DNA of 64,000 nt, taken from assembly GCF_014656135.1 (NCBI RefSeq), contig NZ_BNBV01000004.1:16360-80359 (forward strand), given 5' to 3'. The position numbers were made by a program, and so were the translations under genes. The notes under the pieces were generated by a model. It was not told the DNA's origin, did no database searches, and saw nothing but the letters and a program-made list of their open reading frames with translations. Of the stretch, positions 1 through 8,099 are shown in pieces; within the stretch, counting starts at the first letter, position 1; the number at the start of each line of letters is the position of its first letter. The DNA is from Streptomyces thermodiastaticus (GTDB lineage: Bacteria > Actinomycetota > Actinomycetes > Streptomycetales > Streptomycetaceae).

Positions 1-206
1 AAGACGGTGGTGAGGACGTTGAAGGTGACGGCGCCGGCGGCGCGGGCGGGGTTCTTGCTCCACTCGTCCCAGGCGACCAGGGCCTTGCCGGTCTGTTTCA
101 TCGCGGTGCGCGAGTCACGGATCCAGGAGGGCAGCTTGTCGTCGGGGAGGGTCCAGAACAACGCGGCGGTACCGGGCATCACCGACAACGCCAACCCGGT
201 GGCCGG
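1..206 (-). pseudogene. headless polymorphic-toxin trunk fragment (runs off left edge)
   Basis: On the minus strand a frame opens just after a TGA at 209-207 and continues past the left edge. It has an ATG at 179-177. The translated stretch contains the segments LALSVMPGTAALFW, LPSWIRDSR and WDEWSKNPARAAGAVTFNV. I recognise these as the trunk of large Streptomyces polymorphic toxins, found between the N-terminal delivery region and the C-terminal toxin tail. The homologous frame starts directly at the in-frame TGA, only 8 bases past the stop of the upstream immunity gene, so the 5' half of the toxin gene is missing. It may be a decayed gene or a recombination remnant; only the part left of the window can tell. 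The trunk family call is moderate; the missing start is seen directly. Confidence 0.5.
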
Positions 207-216
207 TCACACCAAC

Positions 217-1674
217 TCAGATCTCGAACTCGCCGAGCCAGCTGCGTTCGAGGAGGTGTTTGGGGAGGTAGTCGGTCTGGACGTCGATGGGGATGTTGCC
301 GTCGTAGGCCAGACAGGCGATGGCCAGGGGAGCGAGTGCGACCATACCGGACGGGCTGTCGGTTCGGTCTTGGTCGGCTGTCCAGTAGGCGTTGTGCAGG
401 TGCACGGACTCTGCGAGGGCTTGGTTGAAGCCGGGTTCGTCGTGCTGGAGGAAGCGGTAGAAGAGGTTGATCGGGGGATAAAGGATGTGTTGCAGCAGGT
501 CGCTGGGGGCGATGCGGGTGGTTTCGGGGTGGGAGCGGCGTAGTGCTTCTGTCAGGTGTTCCACCAGTCCGGGGCGCTGTAGCCAGTAGGCCTGCAAAGC
601 CGCGACCCAGTGGTAGATGTACTCGTCGTATGTCCCATCGGGTGCCCGTAGTTGTTCCAGCGGTACTTCGCACAGGTGTGTCAGACGGTTCTGGTCGCGG
701 CAGATGACGGCGAGCCAGAAGGCGGTGAGCCAGTTGCCGGCGCTTGCGTAGGTGCGCGGTCCGATGGCCGGCAGGGTGCGGACTTTGTGAGCGATGCGGC
801 ACCGCACGGTGCCTTCGTTCGTGCTGGTCACCGCGTAGAGGGCGGAGTAGATCTGCAGGGCGGTGACCACCGCCTCCCACGTCTCCAATCTGGCAGCTCG
901 CGGATCTACGGCACAACGAGCATGGACATGGAGCACGGCTGTGTTCAATACCAGGTCCATGGACTCGGGTGAACCTTCGAGGTCTTCGACATCTTCGACC
1001 ACGTAGCGTCCGAGAGCTTCGGCGTAGCCCTCGTCATCTGGTCCTGGCGAGCTGTGTCGAGGGATGGTGACTGTCACAAAGCGTTTCCCTTCGGGAGAAA
1101 TGTCGAACTGGCGCATGTGGTAGCCAGTGTACCGACCTGTGTTCTTCTCGCCCTTGACGACTATGTAGTCCACTTTCCCTTGTTGCAGCGCCTTCCGGAG
1201 ATTCCGCGCCAATTCCCTCTCGCGAGGGTTCTTCTTGCCGCGTTCCTCCATTTCGCGGATGATATCGAGGAAGTAACCCCTTGTCCCCTGGGACACCCGC
1301 CTGCCGTCCGGCAGGTTGCGAGCTCCCAAATCAGTGTCGACGCTGCTCTTGGCTTCGACTACAACATAACCGCCGTCCTCGCGACGCCATACCTGGTCGA
1401 ACTGGTCGTTTCCATTGAGCGGGCCGTCGAGAGGCTCCCGGACAGCATTCGGATAGTGCTCTGGAATGACGTGATGTTCCGCTACGGGTTCACCAAAGGC
1501 CTCCGAAACGTCCCGCATGCGAACATGTGACTCGCGGTATGCGGCCTTGCTTTCGTGCACCTCCGCTTCTGTCTCCCATGTCGGGTGCTGCTCGTGGGCG
1601 TGAGATGCACTCCGCTGACCGTGTCGAGGCTCCGGTGGTCTCGTGCGGTGCTGTTCGACAAAGGTCAGACGCAC
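217..1674 (-). CDS. PD-(D/E)XK-like toxin tail fused in frame to Imm49 immunity protein
   Basis: One 485-codon frame holds two modules. Residues about 30-195 resemble a polymorphic-toxin tail: SAYRESHVRMRD-like helices, AEHHVIPEHYP, then NGNDQFDQVW followed by VVVEAKSS. That last pattern fits a restriction-endonuclease-like D...ExK core. Residues about 200-485 match Imm49: ETWEAVVTALQ, AGNWLTAFWLAVICR, ILYPPINLFYR, LAIACLAYDG and a GEFEI end. Imm49 proteins are cognate antitoxins, usually encoded by a separate gene after the toxin. Here no stop separates the modules. An internal GTG at 1077-1075 with GAAGGG 9 bases upstream could start a free 286-residue Imm49 (217-1077). The long-frame start (GTG, 1674) has no clear Shine-Dalgarno, so the toxin half may be an untranslated orphan cassette. 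The Imm49 call is firm, the nuclease fold moderate. Confidence 0.7.
   Translation of the reverse strand: MRLTFVEQHRTRPPEPRHGQRSASHAHEQHPTWETEAEVHESKAAYRESHVRMRDVSEAFGEPVAEHHVIPEHYPNAVREPLDGPLNGNDQFDQVWRREDGGYVVVEAKSSVDTDLGARNLPDGRRVSQGTRGYFLDIIREMEERGKKNPRERELARNLRKALQQGKVDYIVVKGEKNTGRYTGYHMRQFDISPEGKRFVTVTIPRHSSPGPDDEGYAEALGRYVVEDVEDLEGSPESMDLVLNTAVLHVHARCAVDPRAARLETWEAVVTALQIYSALYAVTSTNEGTVRCRIAHKVRTLPAIGPRTYASAGNWLTAFWLAVICRDQNRLTHLCEVPLEQLRAPDGTYDEYIYHWVAALQAYWLQRPGLVEHLTEALRRSHPETTRIAPSDLLQHILYPPINLFYRFLQHDEPGFNQALAESVHLHNAYWTADQDRTDSPSGMVALAPLAIACLAYDGNIPIDVQTDYLPKHLLERSWLGEFEI
1075..1092 (-). promoter_or_regulatory. internal ribosome binding site and GTG for free Imm49
   Basis: Reading the minus strand, GAAGGG (1092-1087) lies 9 bases before GTG (1077-1075), in frame with the Imm49 domain. 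The residues that follow (VTVTIPRHSSP) look like a typical Imm49 N-terminus. This supports independent translation of the antitoxin from inside the fused frame. Confidence 0.5.
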
Positions 1675-1792
1675 GGCTGGTGGCGCGGCCGGTGTTCACC
1701 ATGCAGGCGGGGTCAGTTGTCTGTCCGCAGAGGGTGGCGGAGAACGGTGGTGACCAATGCGCCACTCCTGAGGGCAGTGGTCCAGCCGGTCG

Positions 1793-3565
1793 TCAACGGA
1801 CCTGCGCAGTACGCCTCATGCGCGTGCCCAGGCCGCCATAGGCCAGGGCTGTCCCGGTGGATGAGCCGTTCGGCAGGAGGATGCCGCCGCGAATGGCGCT
1901 CGCGGTGCCGGGGGCGTGTGTGTCCGTCTCCGCGTACGGGTTGCCGTGACTACGGACGTCCTGTTCGGCGAGGTCGCGGGCGGTGCGTGCCAGGGTGTCG
2001 GCGCGGGGCAGTGCGGCCGGATCCTGGGCGGCCAGCAGATGCCGGGCCTCGGCGAGGCGGACACGGGGCGTGGCACCCACGCTGCCTCGGTGGGTGGTGG
2101 TGAAGGCGTCCGCGGCGGCTACGGCACTGCGGGCGGTGAGCAAGGCCGCGGCGGACAGGACCCCCGTGCGTCCCGCGCCCAGCGGTGCCGTCGCCGCCAC
2201 GATCCGGCGCAGGACGGCCAGCGGGTCGTAAGGGCGTGCGGACGTCAACTCCCGTCGCAGTGACATCAGAACGGCGTCGGCGTGCAAGATCCTGGCGTGC
2301 ACCTCGCCGGCGGGGACCCCTGTCAGCCCATCCTTCGCCCCTGCCCTGGCCGCTTCCGCACCGCTCAGCGCGGGCGCCACCAACGTTGTCGCCTCGTCCA
2401 GTTCGGCGGCGAAGCGTGAGACGGCATCGAGGAACACCGCTGCCTGGGCCACCCCGGCCTCCGTGGCGCGCAGTTCCGCGGCGGCATGGCTCCTGACGCC
2501 CCCGTCGGCAGCCCGGCGTGCCCGGTCGAGGCGGGCCGTTGCGAACGCCAGCCGGCTCCTTGCTTGTTCCACGTAGCCCAGGACCGGTTCGCAGGCGGTG
2601 GACGCGTAACGCCCGTGCAGGCCTGCCATGACCGTCTCCGTCGTCGGCGCGCGGACCGAGAGGTCGTGCAGTCGTCGTTCCACGAGCGTGAGTGCCTCGG
2701 TCAGGCCCTGCTCCCCGTCCAGGCCGCGCACCGCGTCGAACTCCGCCGCCGTCGCGTCCAGCAGCCGCCACGTCTCCTCGCACCGTGCCTTCATCTCGGC
2801 CAGCGCCTGCTGCCTTGCCCGGCCGTCCGCGGGGTGGGGGACGCCCTCGTCGTAGCGTTGCCGCAGCCGGAAGGCGGCCGTCAGTTGTGCTTCGGCCTGG
2901 TGCACCGCGCGGGCGAAGGGTGCGCAGGCCTCGGCTCCGGACCGTGCCTGGGCGAAGACCAGCTCCTCCCGGGAGGTGCGGAGACAGTCGTCGGCCAGGA
3001 CCAGCGCCTCGCAGACCTGCGCTTCGAGCGCGGCGGACGGCAGGTGCCGGGCCGGGGTTCCGACGGGGCGGAACGGGCCCCCGAAGCCGGCCGAGGCGCT
3101 CGGGGTGGTTGCGGCGCTCGGCCTGCGTGCATAAGGCCCGCATGCGTCAGTCCCGCGTGTACCGGTCCGGCCGTCCGACCCGTTGCGCGGGCCTCGGTGC
3201 CTGGCACCGTCGCCGCCGTCCCGCTCTCCGGCGCCGTCCCGCTCTCCGCCGCCGGGCGTCGTCCGGGTCCGGGCGCGGCGGGTGCGCCGCAGGTATCCGT
3301 AACCCGCGAGGGCGCCCGCCGTGACCACCGCGATGAGCGGCAGGACGAGGTCGTCGGCCGACGTGCCGTCCTGCTGCGGTGCGGCGGCGGGAGCCACCGG
3401 CCCGGCACGGGGCGCTGCAACCGCGGAGGCGTCGGCGGCCGTCGTTGTGGGGAACACCAGCCACACGATTCCCACCGTGCCACCCAGCAGGGCATGCGTC
3501 GCTCGCGCGGGCCACCGCGAGGCCGCGCGCCGCGCCCGGATGGGCCGGGGAGGGGATGCCGTCAC
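1793..3565 (-). CDS. membrane-anchored coiled-coil protein (TPM-family C-terminal half without TPM domain)
   Basis: The 590-residue product starts at GTG 3565 and has a first hydrophobic segment near residues 20-45, a second (LVLPLIAVVTAGALAGYGYL) near 70-95, then a basic Arg/Gly-rich linker. The rest is about 400 residues of alanine/arginine-rich helix. It ends SLRRELTSARPYDPLAVLRRI..., a TTHRG segment, and LAEQDVRSHGNPY. These are hallmarks of the C-terminal half of actinobacterial TPM-domain proteins (about 700 residues). The extracellular TPM domain that should precede the second membrane segment is absent, and the glycine-rich tail is reduced. The role of the family is not well established. 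Much longer frames through here read backwards over the neighbouring genes and are not real. The start is uncertain because no good Shine-Dalgarno is visible. Confidence 0.65.
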   Translation of the reverse strand: MTASPPRPIRARRAASRWPARATHALLGGTVGIVWLVFPTTTAADASAVAAPRAGPVAPAAAPQQDGTSADDLVLPLIAVVTAGALAGYGYLRRTRRARTRTTPGGGERDGAGERDGGDGARHRGPRNGSDGRTGTRGTDACGPYARRPSAATTPSASAGFGGPFRPVGTPARHLPSAALEAQVCEALVLADDCLRTSREELVFAQARSGAEACAPFARAVHQAEAQLTAAFRLRQRYDEGVPHPADGRARQQALAEMKARCEETWRLLDATAAEFDAVRGLDGEQGLTEALTLVERRLHDLSVRAPTTETVMAGLHGRYASTACEPVLGYVEQARSRLAFATARLDRARRAADGGVRSHAAAELRATEAGVAQAAVFLDAVSRFAAELDEATTLVAPALSGAEAARAGAKDGLTGVPAGEVHARILHADAVLMSLRRELTSARPYDPLAVLRRIVAATAPLGAGRTGVLSAAALLTARSAVAAADAFTTTHRGSVGATPRVRLAEARHLLAAQDPAALPRADTLARTARDLAEQDVRSHGNPYAETDTHAPGTASAIRGGILLPNGSSTGTALAYGGLGTRMRRTAQVR

Positions 3566-3661
3566 ATTCGGGAGCGTAGGGCCGCCCCGTCGAACGTGCG
3601 AGCGGGGCTGCGTCAGCGGTGGGGCGGCCCGGGCGCGGTCACGCGGGAGGGGAGAAAGGGC

Positions 3662-4897
3662 ATGGAGCGCAGCTCGGGGCAGGGGAGCGGCAGGGCGGAG
3701 CATGCGTCGGGACGGGAAAGTGGTGACGCGGAGCATGCGCCGGACAAGGGCACCGGTGCCGTGGGTCACGAGAACGGTGATGTGTCGGCGGCAGTGCAGG
3801 CCGCGACGGCCACTGACGCCCCGTCGCCCGTCGGCGGCTCCGCACCAGCCATGGCCGGCCACCCGAGCCCACCCCGCCTCCCTCGCCGCATCCGCCGCCT
3901 CGTCCTGGCCCTCGCCCTCGCCCTCCCGCTCCTCGTCCTCCTGCCCCTGCTCGCCGCCGAGGCCGCGCTGCGGCTGAACTACGCCGGTGAGCCGGCCGAC
4001 GGGACGTACACCCGGGGCCGGGACGCGCTGTGGCTCGGGCATGCCTGGGTGGACGGGCGGAAGACCGACGCCGATGTCGCCGCCCTGTCCCGGCGGCTGC
4101 GCGGTACCGGGATCCGTGACCTGTATGTGCACGCCGGGCCGCTGGAGCACGACGGCACGCTGCCGCGCACGGCCTACCGCAAGGCCGCCTGGCTGGTCGG
4201 CGCCGTGCACCGGGAGCTGCCCGGGGTCAGGGTGCAGGCCTGGCTCGGTGACGTGCTGGCCACGGAGAGCCCGGACGGGCTGCACCTGGAGCGGGCGGCG
4301 ACGCGTGCCGCGGTGGTCGCGTCGGGCCGGGCGGTGCTGGACGCGGGGTTCGACGGCGTCCACGTCGACCTGGAGCCGCTGCACTCGGGCGACCGGAACT
4401 ACCTCGGTCTGCTGGACGCGCTGCACGCCGTGACCCGCGGGCACCATGCGCTGCTGTCGGTCGCCGCGCACCAGATCGACCCGCTGCCAAAGTTCCACTC
4501 CCTGTGGAAGACGCTCACGAACCACCCCAAGTGGTGGTCGCAGGCGTACTTCGGCGAGGTGGCCCGGCGCGTGGACCAGATCGCGGTGATGTCGTACGAC
4601 ACCATGCAGCCGCTGTCCGGCCTGTACGGCGGGTACGTCGCCCAGCAGACCTCGCTCGCCCTGGAGGTCACCCCGGCCGGCACCGACCTGCTGATGGGGC
4701 TGCCCTTCTTCCACGAGAACCGGTTCGGGCACTGGGCGCACGCCGAGACGGTGCCGGCCGCGGTGCGCGGCGTGCGGCTCGGGCTGTCCCGGACGGACCG
4801 GGAGCGGGCCCGGTTCGGGGTCGCCCTCTACGTGGATTTCGCCGCCACGGAGGAGGACTGGGAGGCGTACCGGGAGGGATGGGTGCACGCCGCGTGA
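3662..4897 (+). CDS. exported GH18-like TIM-barrel protein
   Basis: The 411-residue product starts at ATG 3662 after GGAGAAAGGG. It has about 75 polar residues, then a basic PRRIRRL stretch and a long hydrophobic segment (LVLALALALPLLVLLPLLAA), consistent with a type II signal-anchor or signal peptide. The exported part has alternating strand/helix character. It carries FDGVHVDLEP near residue 240, which parallels the GH18 catalytic strand DGxDxDxE with His in place of the middle Asp; the acidic residue before the catalytic Glu and the Glu itself are kept. VAVMSYDTM further on resembles the GH18 Met-x-Tyr-Asp strand. It is probably a cell-wall or exopolysaccharide hydrolase or binding protein; the substrate is not evident. 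It is divergent from the coiled-coil gene at 1793-3565, sharing a short promoter region. Confidence 0.6.
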   Translation: MERSSGQGSGRAEHASGRESGDAEHAPDKGTGAVGHENGDVSAAVQAATATDAPSPVGGSAPAMAGHPSPPRLPRRIRRLVLALALALPLLVLLPLLAAEAALRLNYAGEPADGTYTRGRDALWLGHAWVDGRKTDADVAALSRRLRGTGIRDLYVHAGPLEHDGTLPRTAYRKAAWLVGAVHRELPGVRVQAWLGDVLATESPDGLHLERAATRAAVVASGRAVLDAGFDGVHVDLEPLHSGDRNYLGLLDALHAVTRGHHALLSVAAHQIDPLPKFHSLWKTLTNHPKWWSQAYFGEVARRVDQIAVMSYDTMQPLSGLYGGYVAQQTSLALEVTPAGTDLLMGLPFFHENRFGHWAHAETVPAAVRGVRLGLSRTDRERARFGVALYVDFAATEEDWEAYREGWVHAA

Positions 4898-5183
4898 CCG
4901 TGCGGTGCACGTCCCGCGTCCGGCCGGACGTCGCCTCCCCCTGCGCCTCCGCGCCGGCCCCGGGCCCATTGCTCCACGCGGGTGACCTTCGCGCCCCGCG
5001 CCGCCGTGTCGCCTCGGGGCGGCGGAGCCTGTCCTCTTCAGTGGGGCCGTAGATCTGGCCGTAGATCTGATCAGCGCCAAATCACCGCCACATACCGCTG
5101 AAAGTTGACATAGCTCCCGTATGTCTCTGCCCGCGTCGCCTGCCCTGCCCACCGGCGGGACCGGCTCCTCGGAGGTTGCACAG

Positions 5184-7424
5184 ATGTCGTACGACGGTGT
5201 CGGGTCGCGCGCGGTCCTGCGCTCCATCGCCTTCCTGGCCGCGGGCGTGCTCACGGTGCCCTGGCTGGCCGGCTGCGGCTCCGACGACGAGGGCAGCAAG
5301 CCGCTGGCTCCTCAGGACATCGCGGCGGCCGGCCGGGCGCAGGTGGCCGACGGAGGCACGCTGCGCTGGGCCGTGGACGCCCTGCCGCAGACCCTGAACG
5401 CCTACCAGGCCGGTGCCGACGCCGGCACCACCCGGGTCGCGCAGGCCGTGCTGCCGGCCATGTTCCGCATGGACGCCGCCGGGCGGCCGCAGCGGGTGGC
5501 CGACTACCTCGACGACGCCAAGGTGACGGACACCGAGCCGAAGCAGGTCGTGGTCTACCGGCTCAACCAGCAGGCCGTGTGGAGCAACGGCCGGGCGATC
5601 GGCGCCGACGACTTCGCCGCGCAGTGGCGCGCCCTGTCCGGCAAGGACGCCGCCTACTGGACCGCCCGCAACGCCGGCTACGACCGCATCGAGAAGGTGG
5701 AGCAGGGCAAGAACGCCCAGGAGGTGCGGGTCACCTTCGCCCGCCCCTACGCCGACTGGAAGTCGCTGTTCTCCCCGCTGTACCCGAAGGAGGTCACGGG
5801 CAGCGCCTCCGCGTTCAACGACGGCGCCCGCAAGGAGCTGAAGGTCAGCGCCGGGCCGTTCACCGTGCAGAAGGTCGACGCCCAGAGCAAGGACGTCGTC
5901 CTTGTCCGCAATCCGCGCTGGTGGGGCCACCGCGCCAAACTGGACCAGATCGTGCTGCATGAGGTGCCGCGCGACAAACGTGCCGCCGCGCTCGCCGACG
6001 GCACGGTGGACGTGGCCGAGCTCGACCCCGCCGACCTGCAGAAGCTCACCCTGACCGCCGGGCCTCCCGGCAGCTCCGCGCTGCTCGCTCTGCCCGACGG
6101 CGGTGCCGCCGCGCAGGCGCTGCGCTCGTGGGCGGTGCGGCACGGCTCCGACCAGCAGGCCGCGGCGGCCGAACGGCAGGCGGTGCAGGAAGGCCGGGAC
6201 CAGCTGAGCACCTATCTCCGGCAGCAGCAGAGCCTGCGCGGCTTCACCCTGCACAAGTCCCTGGAGCCCGCCTACACCCAGCTCGCCCTCAACGGCGCGA
6301 GCGGACCCCTCGCCGACGAACGCGTCCGGCACGCGGTCGCCCACGCGATCGACCGCAAGGAACTGGCCGAGGTCGCGCTGAAACCGCTCGGCCTGCCCGC
6401 GCAGCCGGTCGGCAGCCACCTCGCCCTGTCCGGGCAGGACGCCTACGCCGACAACAGCGACGCCCTCGGCGGGCAGGACACCGCGCGGGCCAAGGCGCTG
6501 CTCTCGGACGCCGGCTGGACGCAGGGCACGGCCAGCGGGCAGAAGAAGGGCGACAAGGCCGCCGGTCCTGAGGGCCGGCCGGCGACGGCCACCCCGAGCG
6601 GCGACGGCACCTACGTCGTGGGCCGGGACGACGAGGTGCGGCACGACGGGGACGGCAAGGGGCTGACCCGGCCCGGAGACCGGGCGGCCGGCGACGGCCA
6701 CAAGGGACAGCGGGGAGAGGAACACCAGGGGCAGGACGGGGCGCGGGACGCCCACCCCCAGCAGTTCGGCCAGGACGGCCGGAGCTACACGCAGGGCGGC
6801 GCGCCCGGGGCGTACGCCCCGAAGGGCACCGCGGCGCCGGCCGGCACCGGGCGGCTGGCCAAGGACGGCAAGCCGCTGACGCTGCGGTTCGTGCTGCCCT
6901 CCGGGCCCGGCTCGCAGACCCTGGAGAAGGTCGCCGACCGGATCAGGGTCATGCTCGACCAGGTCGGCATCGGCACCCAGATCACCAAGGTGCCCGACAC
7001 GAGCTACTTCCGGGACCACATCGCGGCCGGCCAGTACGACCTGGCGCTGTACTCCTGGCCCGCCACCGCCTACCCGGCCACCGACGCCCGTCCCGTCTAC
7101 GCCAAGCCGGTGCCGGCCGCCGACGGCTCGCTCAGCGTCCAGCAGAACTACACCCGGGTCGGCACCGACCAGGTCGACCAGCTCTTCGACCAGGCCCTGT
7201 CCACGCTCGACGAGGAGAAGGAGCGGGAGCTGATCCGCAAGGCCGACGCCCGGATCTGGGCGGTCGCCGGGTCCATCCCCCTCTACCAGCGGCCCCAGCT
7301 GGTGGCCACCCGCAGCACCCTGGCCAATGTGGGCGCCTTCGGTTTCCAGACGCCCGTCTGGGAGGACATGGGCTTCCTGAAGAAGGGGGCGCAGCCGGCG
7401 CCGGCGCCGTCGACGTCGTCGTAG
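5184..7424 (+). CDS. LpqW-like ABC transporter family solute-binding lipoprotein
   Basis: The 746-residue lipoprotein starts at ATG 5184, 8 bases after GGAGG. Its signal peptide ends in lipobox LAGC near residue 30. The mature part is a family 5 extracellular solute-binding protein, split into two lobes by an odd hydrophilic stretch of about 100 residues (nt about 6530-6850) rich in Gly, Asp, Lys and His. Conserved sections on either side include LQTLNAYQAG-like N-terminal sequence, ERVRHAVAHAIDRKEL and YDLALYSWPATAYPATDARP. Position just before typA matches mycobacterial lpqW (lipoarabinomannan pathway). Streptomyces makes no such glycan, so the role here is open. No permease genes adjoin, so it may not serve an importer. 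A perfect hairpin at 7488-7514 ends the unit. Confidence 0.8.
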   Translation: MSYDGVGSRAVLRSIAFLAAGVLTVPWLAGCGSDDEGSKPLAPQDIAAAGRAQVADGGTLRWAVDALPQTLNAYQAGADAGTTRVAQAVLPAMFRMDAAGRPQRVADYLDDAKVTDTEPKQVVVYRLNQQAVWSNGRAIGADDFAAQWRALSGKDAAYWTARNAGYDRIEKVEQGKNAQEVRVTFARPYADWKSLFSPLYPKEVTGSASAFNDGARKELKVSAGPFTVQKVDAQSKDVVLVRNPRWWGHRAKLDQIVLHEVPRDKRAAALADGTVDVAELDPADLQKLTLTAGPPGSSALLALPDGGAAAQALRSWAVRHGSDQQAAAAERQAVQEGRDQLSTYLRQQQSLRGFTLHKSLEPAYTQLALNGASGPLADERVRHAVAHAIDRKELAEVALKPLGLPAQPVGSHLALSGQDAYADNSDALGGQDTARAKALLSDAGWTQGTASGQKKGDKAAGPEGRPATATPSGDGTYVVGRDDEVRHDGDGKGLTRPGDRAAGDGHKGQRGEEHQGQDGARDAHPQQFGQDGRSYTQGGAPGAYAPKGTAAPAGTGRLAKDGKPLTLRFVLPSGPGSQTLEKVADRIRVMLDQVGIGTQITKVPDTSYFRDHIAAGQYDLALYSWPATAYPATDARPVYAKPVPAADGSLSVQQNYTRVGTDQVDQLFDQALSTLDEEKERELIRKADARIWAVAGSIPLYQRPQLVATRSTLANVGAFGFQTPVWEDMGFLKKGAQPAPAPSTSS

Positions 7425-7487
7425 CGTTCACACACGACAGTGCATGTATAGGGGCACGCGTCGGGCCGGTCGCCTGACCAGCAAAGA

Positions 7488-7514
7488 GGCCCGCCCCCGG
7501 GATTGGGGCGGGCC
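7488..7514 (+). terminator. hairpin terminator after the LpqW-like gene
   Basis: GGCCCGCCCC (7488-7497) pairs perfectly with GGGGCGGGCC (7505-7514) around a 7-base loop. It lies 64 bases after the stop codon and faces the convergent small-gene operon, so it could serve both strands. There is no U-tract, as is usual in Streptomyces. Confidence 0.85.
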
Positions 7515-7557
7515 CTCGTCGCGCTCGGCGCGGTCGGCGGCGCGGCCGTGCGCGGGT

Positions 7558-7755
7558 CTACCCGCGGTTGCGGCCTCGGTGCCGCGGACACTGGCACGGC
7601 GGCCACGCCGACGTGTGCAGCGGCTCGAGGCTGGCGTCGGCCATGATCCGTATCTCTTCGCCCCGCTCGATCACGCGGCCGTCACGGATGCGGGTAACGC
7701 GCATCGTCAACCGGGGTGGGTCGGGTTCCTGCGTGGCGTGGCGGCGGTCGGTCAC
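7558..7755 (-). CDS. small conserved protein with CQC motif, third gene of the GntR-linked cassette
   Basis: The 65-residue product starts at GTG 7755, which overlaps the previous stop as GTGA, indicating translational coupling. The middle, MRVTRIRDGRVIERGEEIRIM, looks like a small beta hairpin. The end, LEPLHTSAWPPCQCPRHRG, has a CxC pair with a nearby His that could bind a metal. I recognise the pattern as one that recurs beside short GntR regulators in Streptomyces genomes, but no function is known to me. A later start (ATG at MRV) is possible and would give 48 residues. Confidence 0.6.
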   Translation of the reverse strand: MTDRRHATQEPDPPRLTMRVTRIRDGRVIERGEEIRIMADASLEPLHTSAWPPCQCPRHRGRNRG

Positions 7756-8099
7756 TGGTCGGTCCGCTGGTCGGCCCTCCGCTGGCGGCGGAGCTCGGCC
7801 CACAGGGCGTCACCCTCCGGGCATCGCTCGTACCGGCTGCATGACGGGCACGGCGGCGTGTCGTCGGTACCCCTCAGGTGATTGAACAGGGCGGCCCTCG
7901 CCATGAACGTCGGGATCGAGTCGAAGCCGTGTTTGATCCGGCACGGCCGGCACGCGTACAGGGTGCCGCCCGCTCCGGGCCCGCGCTCGATCATCGCGAC
8001 GGGGCGGGACAGTGCGGCGCCGTGGTGCCATGAGCACCACTGCCCGAATACGGTGCCGTCGCTCACCTGCTCGCCGCCGTTGGCGGCCGGCGCGGTCAC
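7752..8099 (-). CDS. small cysteine-rich protein, second gene of the GntR-linked cassette
   Basis: The 115-residue product starts at GTG 8099, overlapping the stop of the gene before it (GTGA). The body contains WCSWHHG, YACRPCRIKHG and CPSCSRYERCPEG: five or more Cys in CxxC and CxxH arrangements suggest one or two zinc sites, or a redox-active protein. It ends exactly where the next small gene starts. An internal GTG (VSDGTVFGQW) is an alternative start. No catalytic family is recognised. The three genes plus the divergent GntR look like one regulatory module. Confidence 0.6.
   Translation of the reverse strand: MTAPAANGGEQVSDGTVFGQWCSWHHGAALSRPVAMIERGPGAGGTLYACRPCRIKHGFDSIPTFMARAALFNHLRGTDDTPPCPSCSRYERCPEGDALWAELRRQRRADQRTDQ

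Noticed and set aside
179..916. A 245-residue leftward frame overlapping Imm49
   Set aside because: Composition is an out-of-frame Pro/Arg/His-rich shadow of the Imm49 frame, which has clear family motifs.
2486..3661. Upstream extension of the GH18-like gene in frame
   Set aside because: It is antisense to the coiled-coil gene, has no family similarity, and ATG 3662 has a proper Shine-Dalgarno.
5105..5110. Perfect TTGACA as a -35 for the LpqW-like gene
   Set aside because: No TANNNT lies 16-19 bases downstream; the nearest, TATGTC, is only 9 bases away.
1793..5299. A 1168-residue leftward frame
   Set aside because: Only the part from 3565 to 1793 looks like protein. The upstream two fifths is an antisense reading of the exported GH18-like gene and is Arg/Gly/Pro-rich noise.
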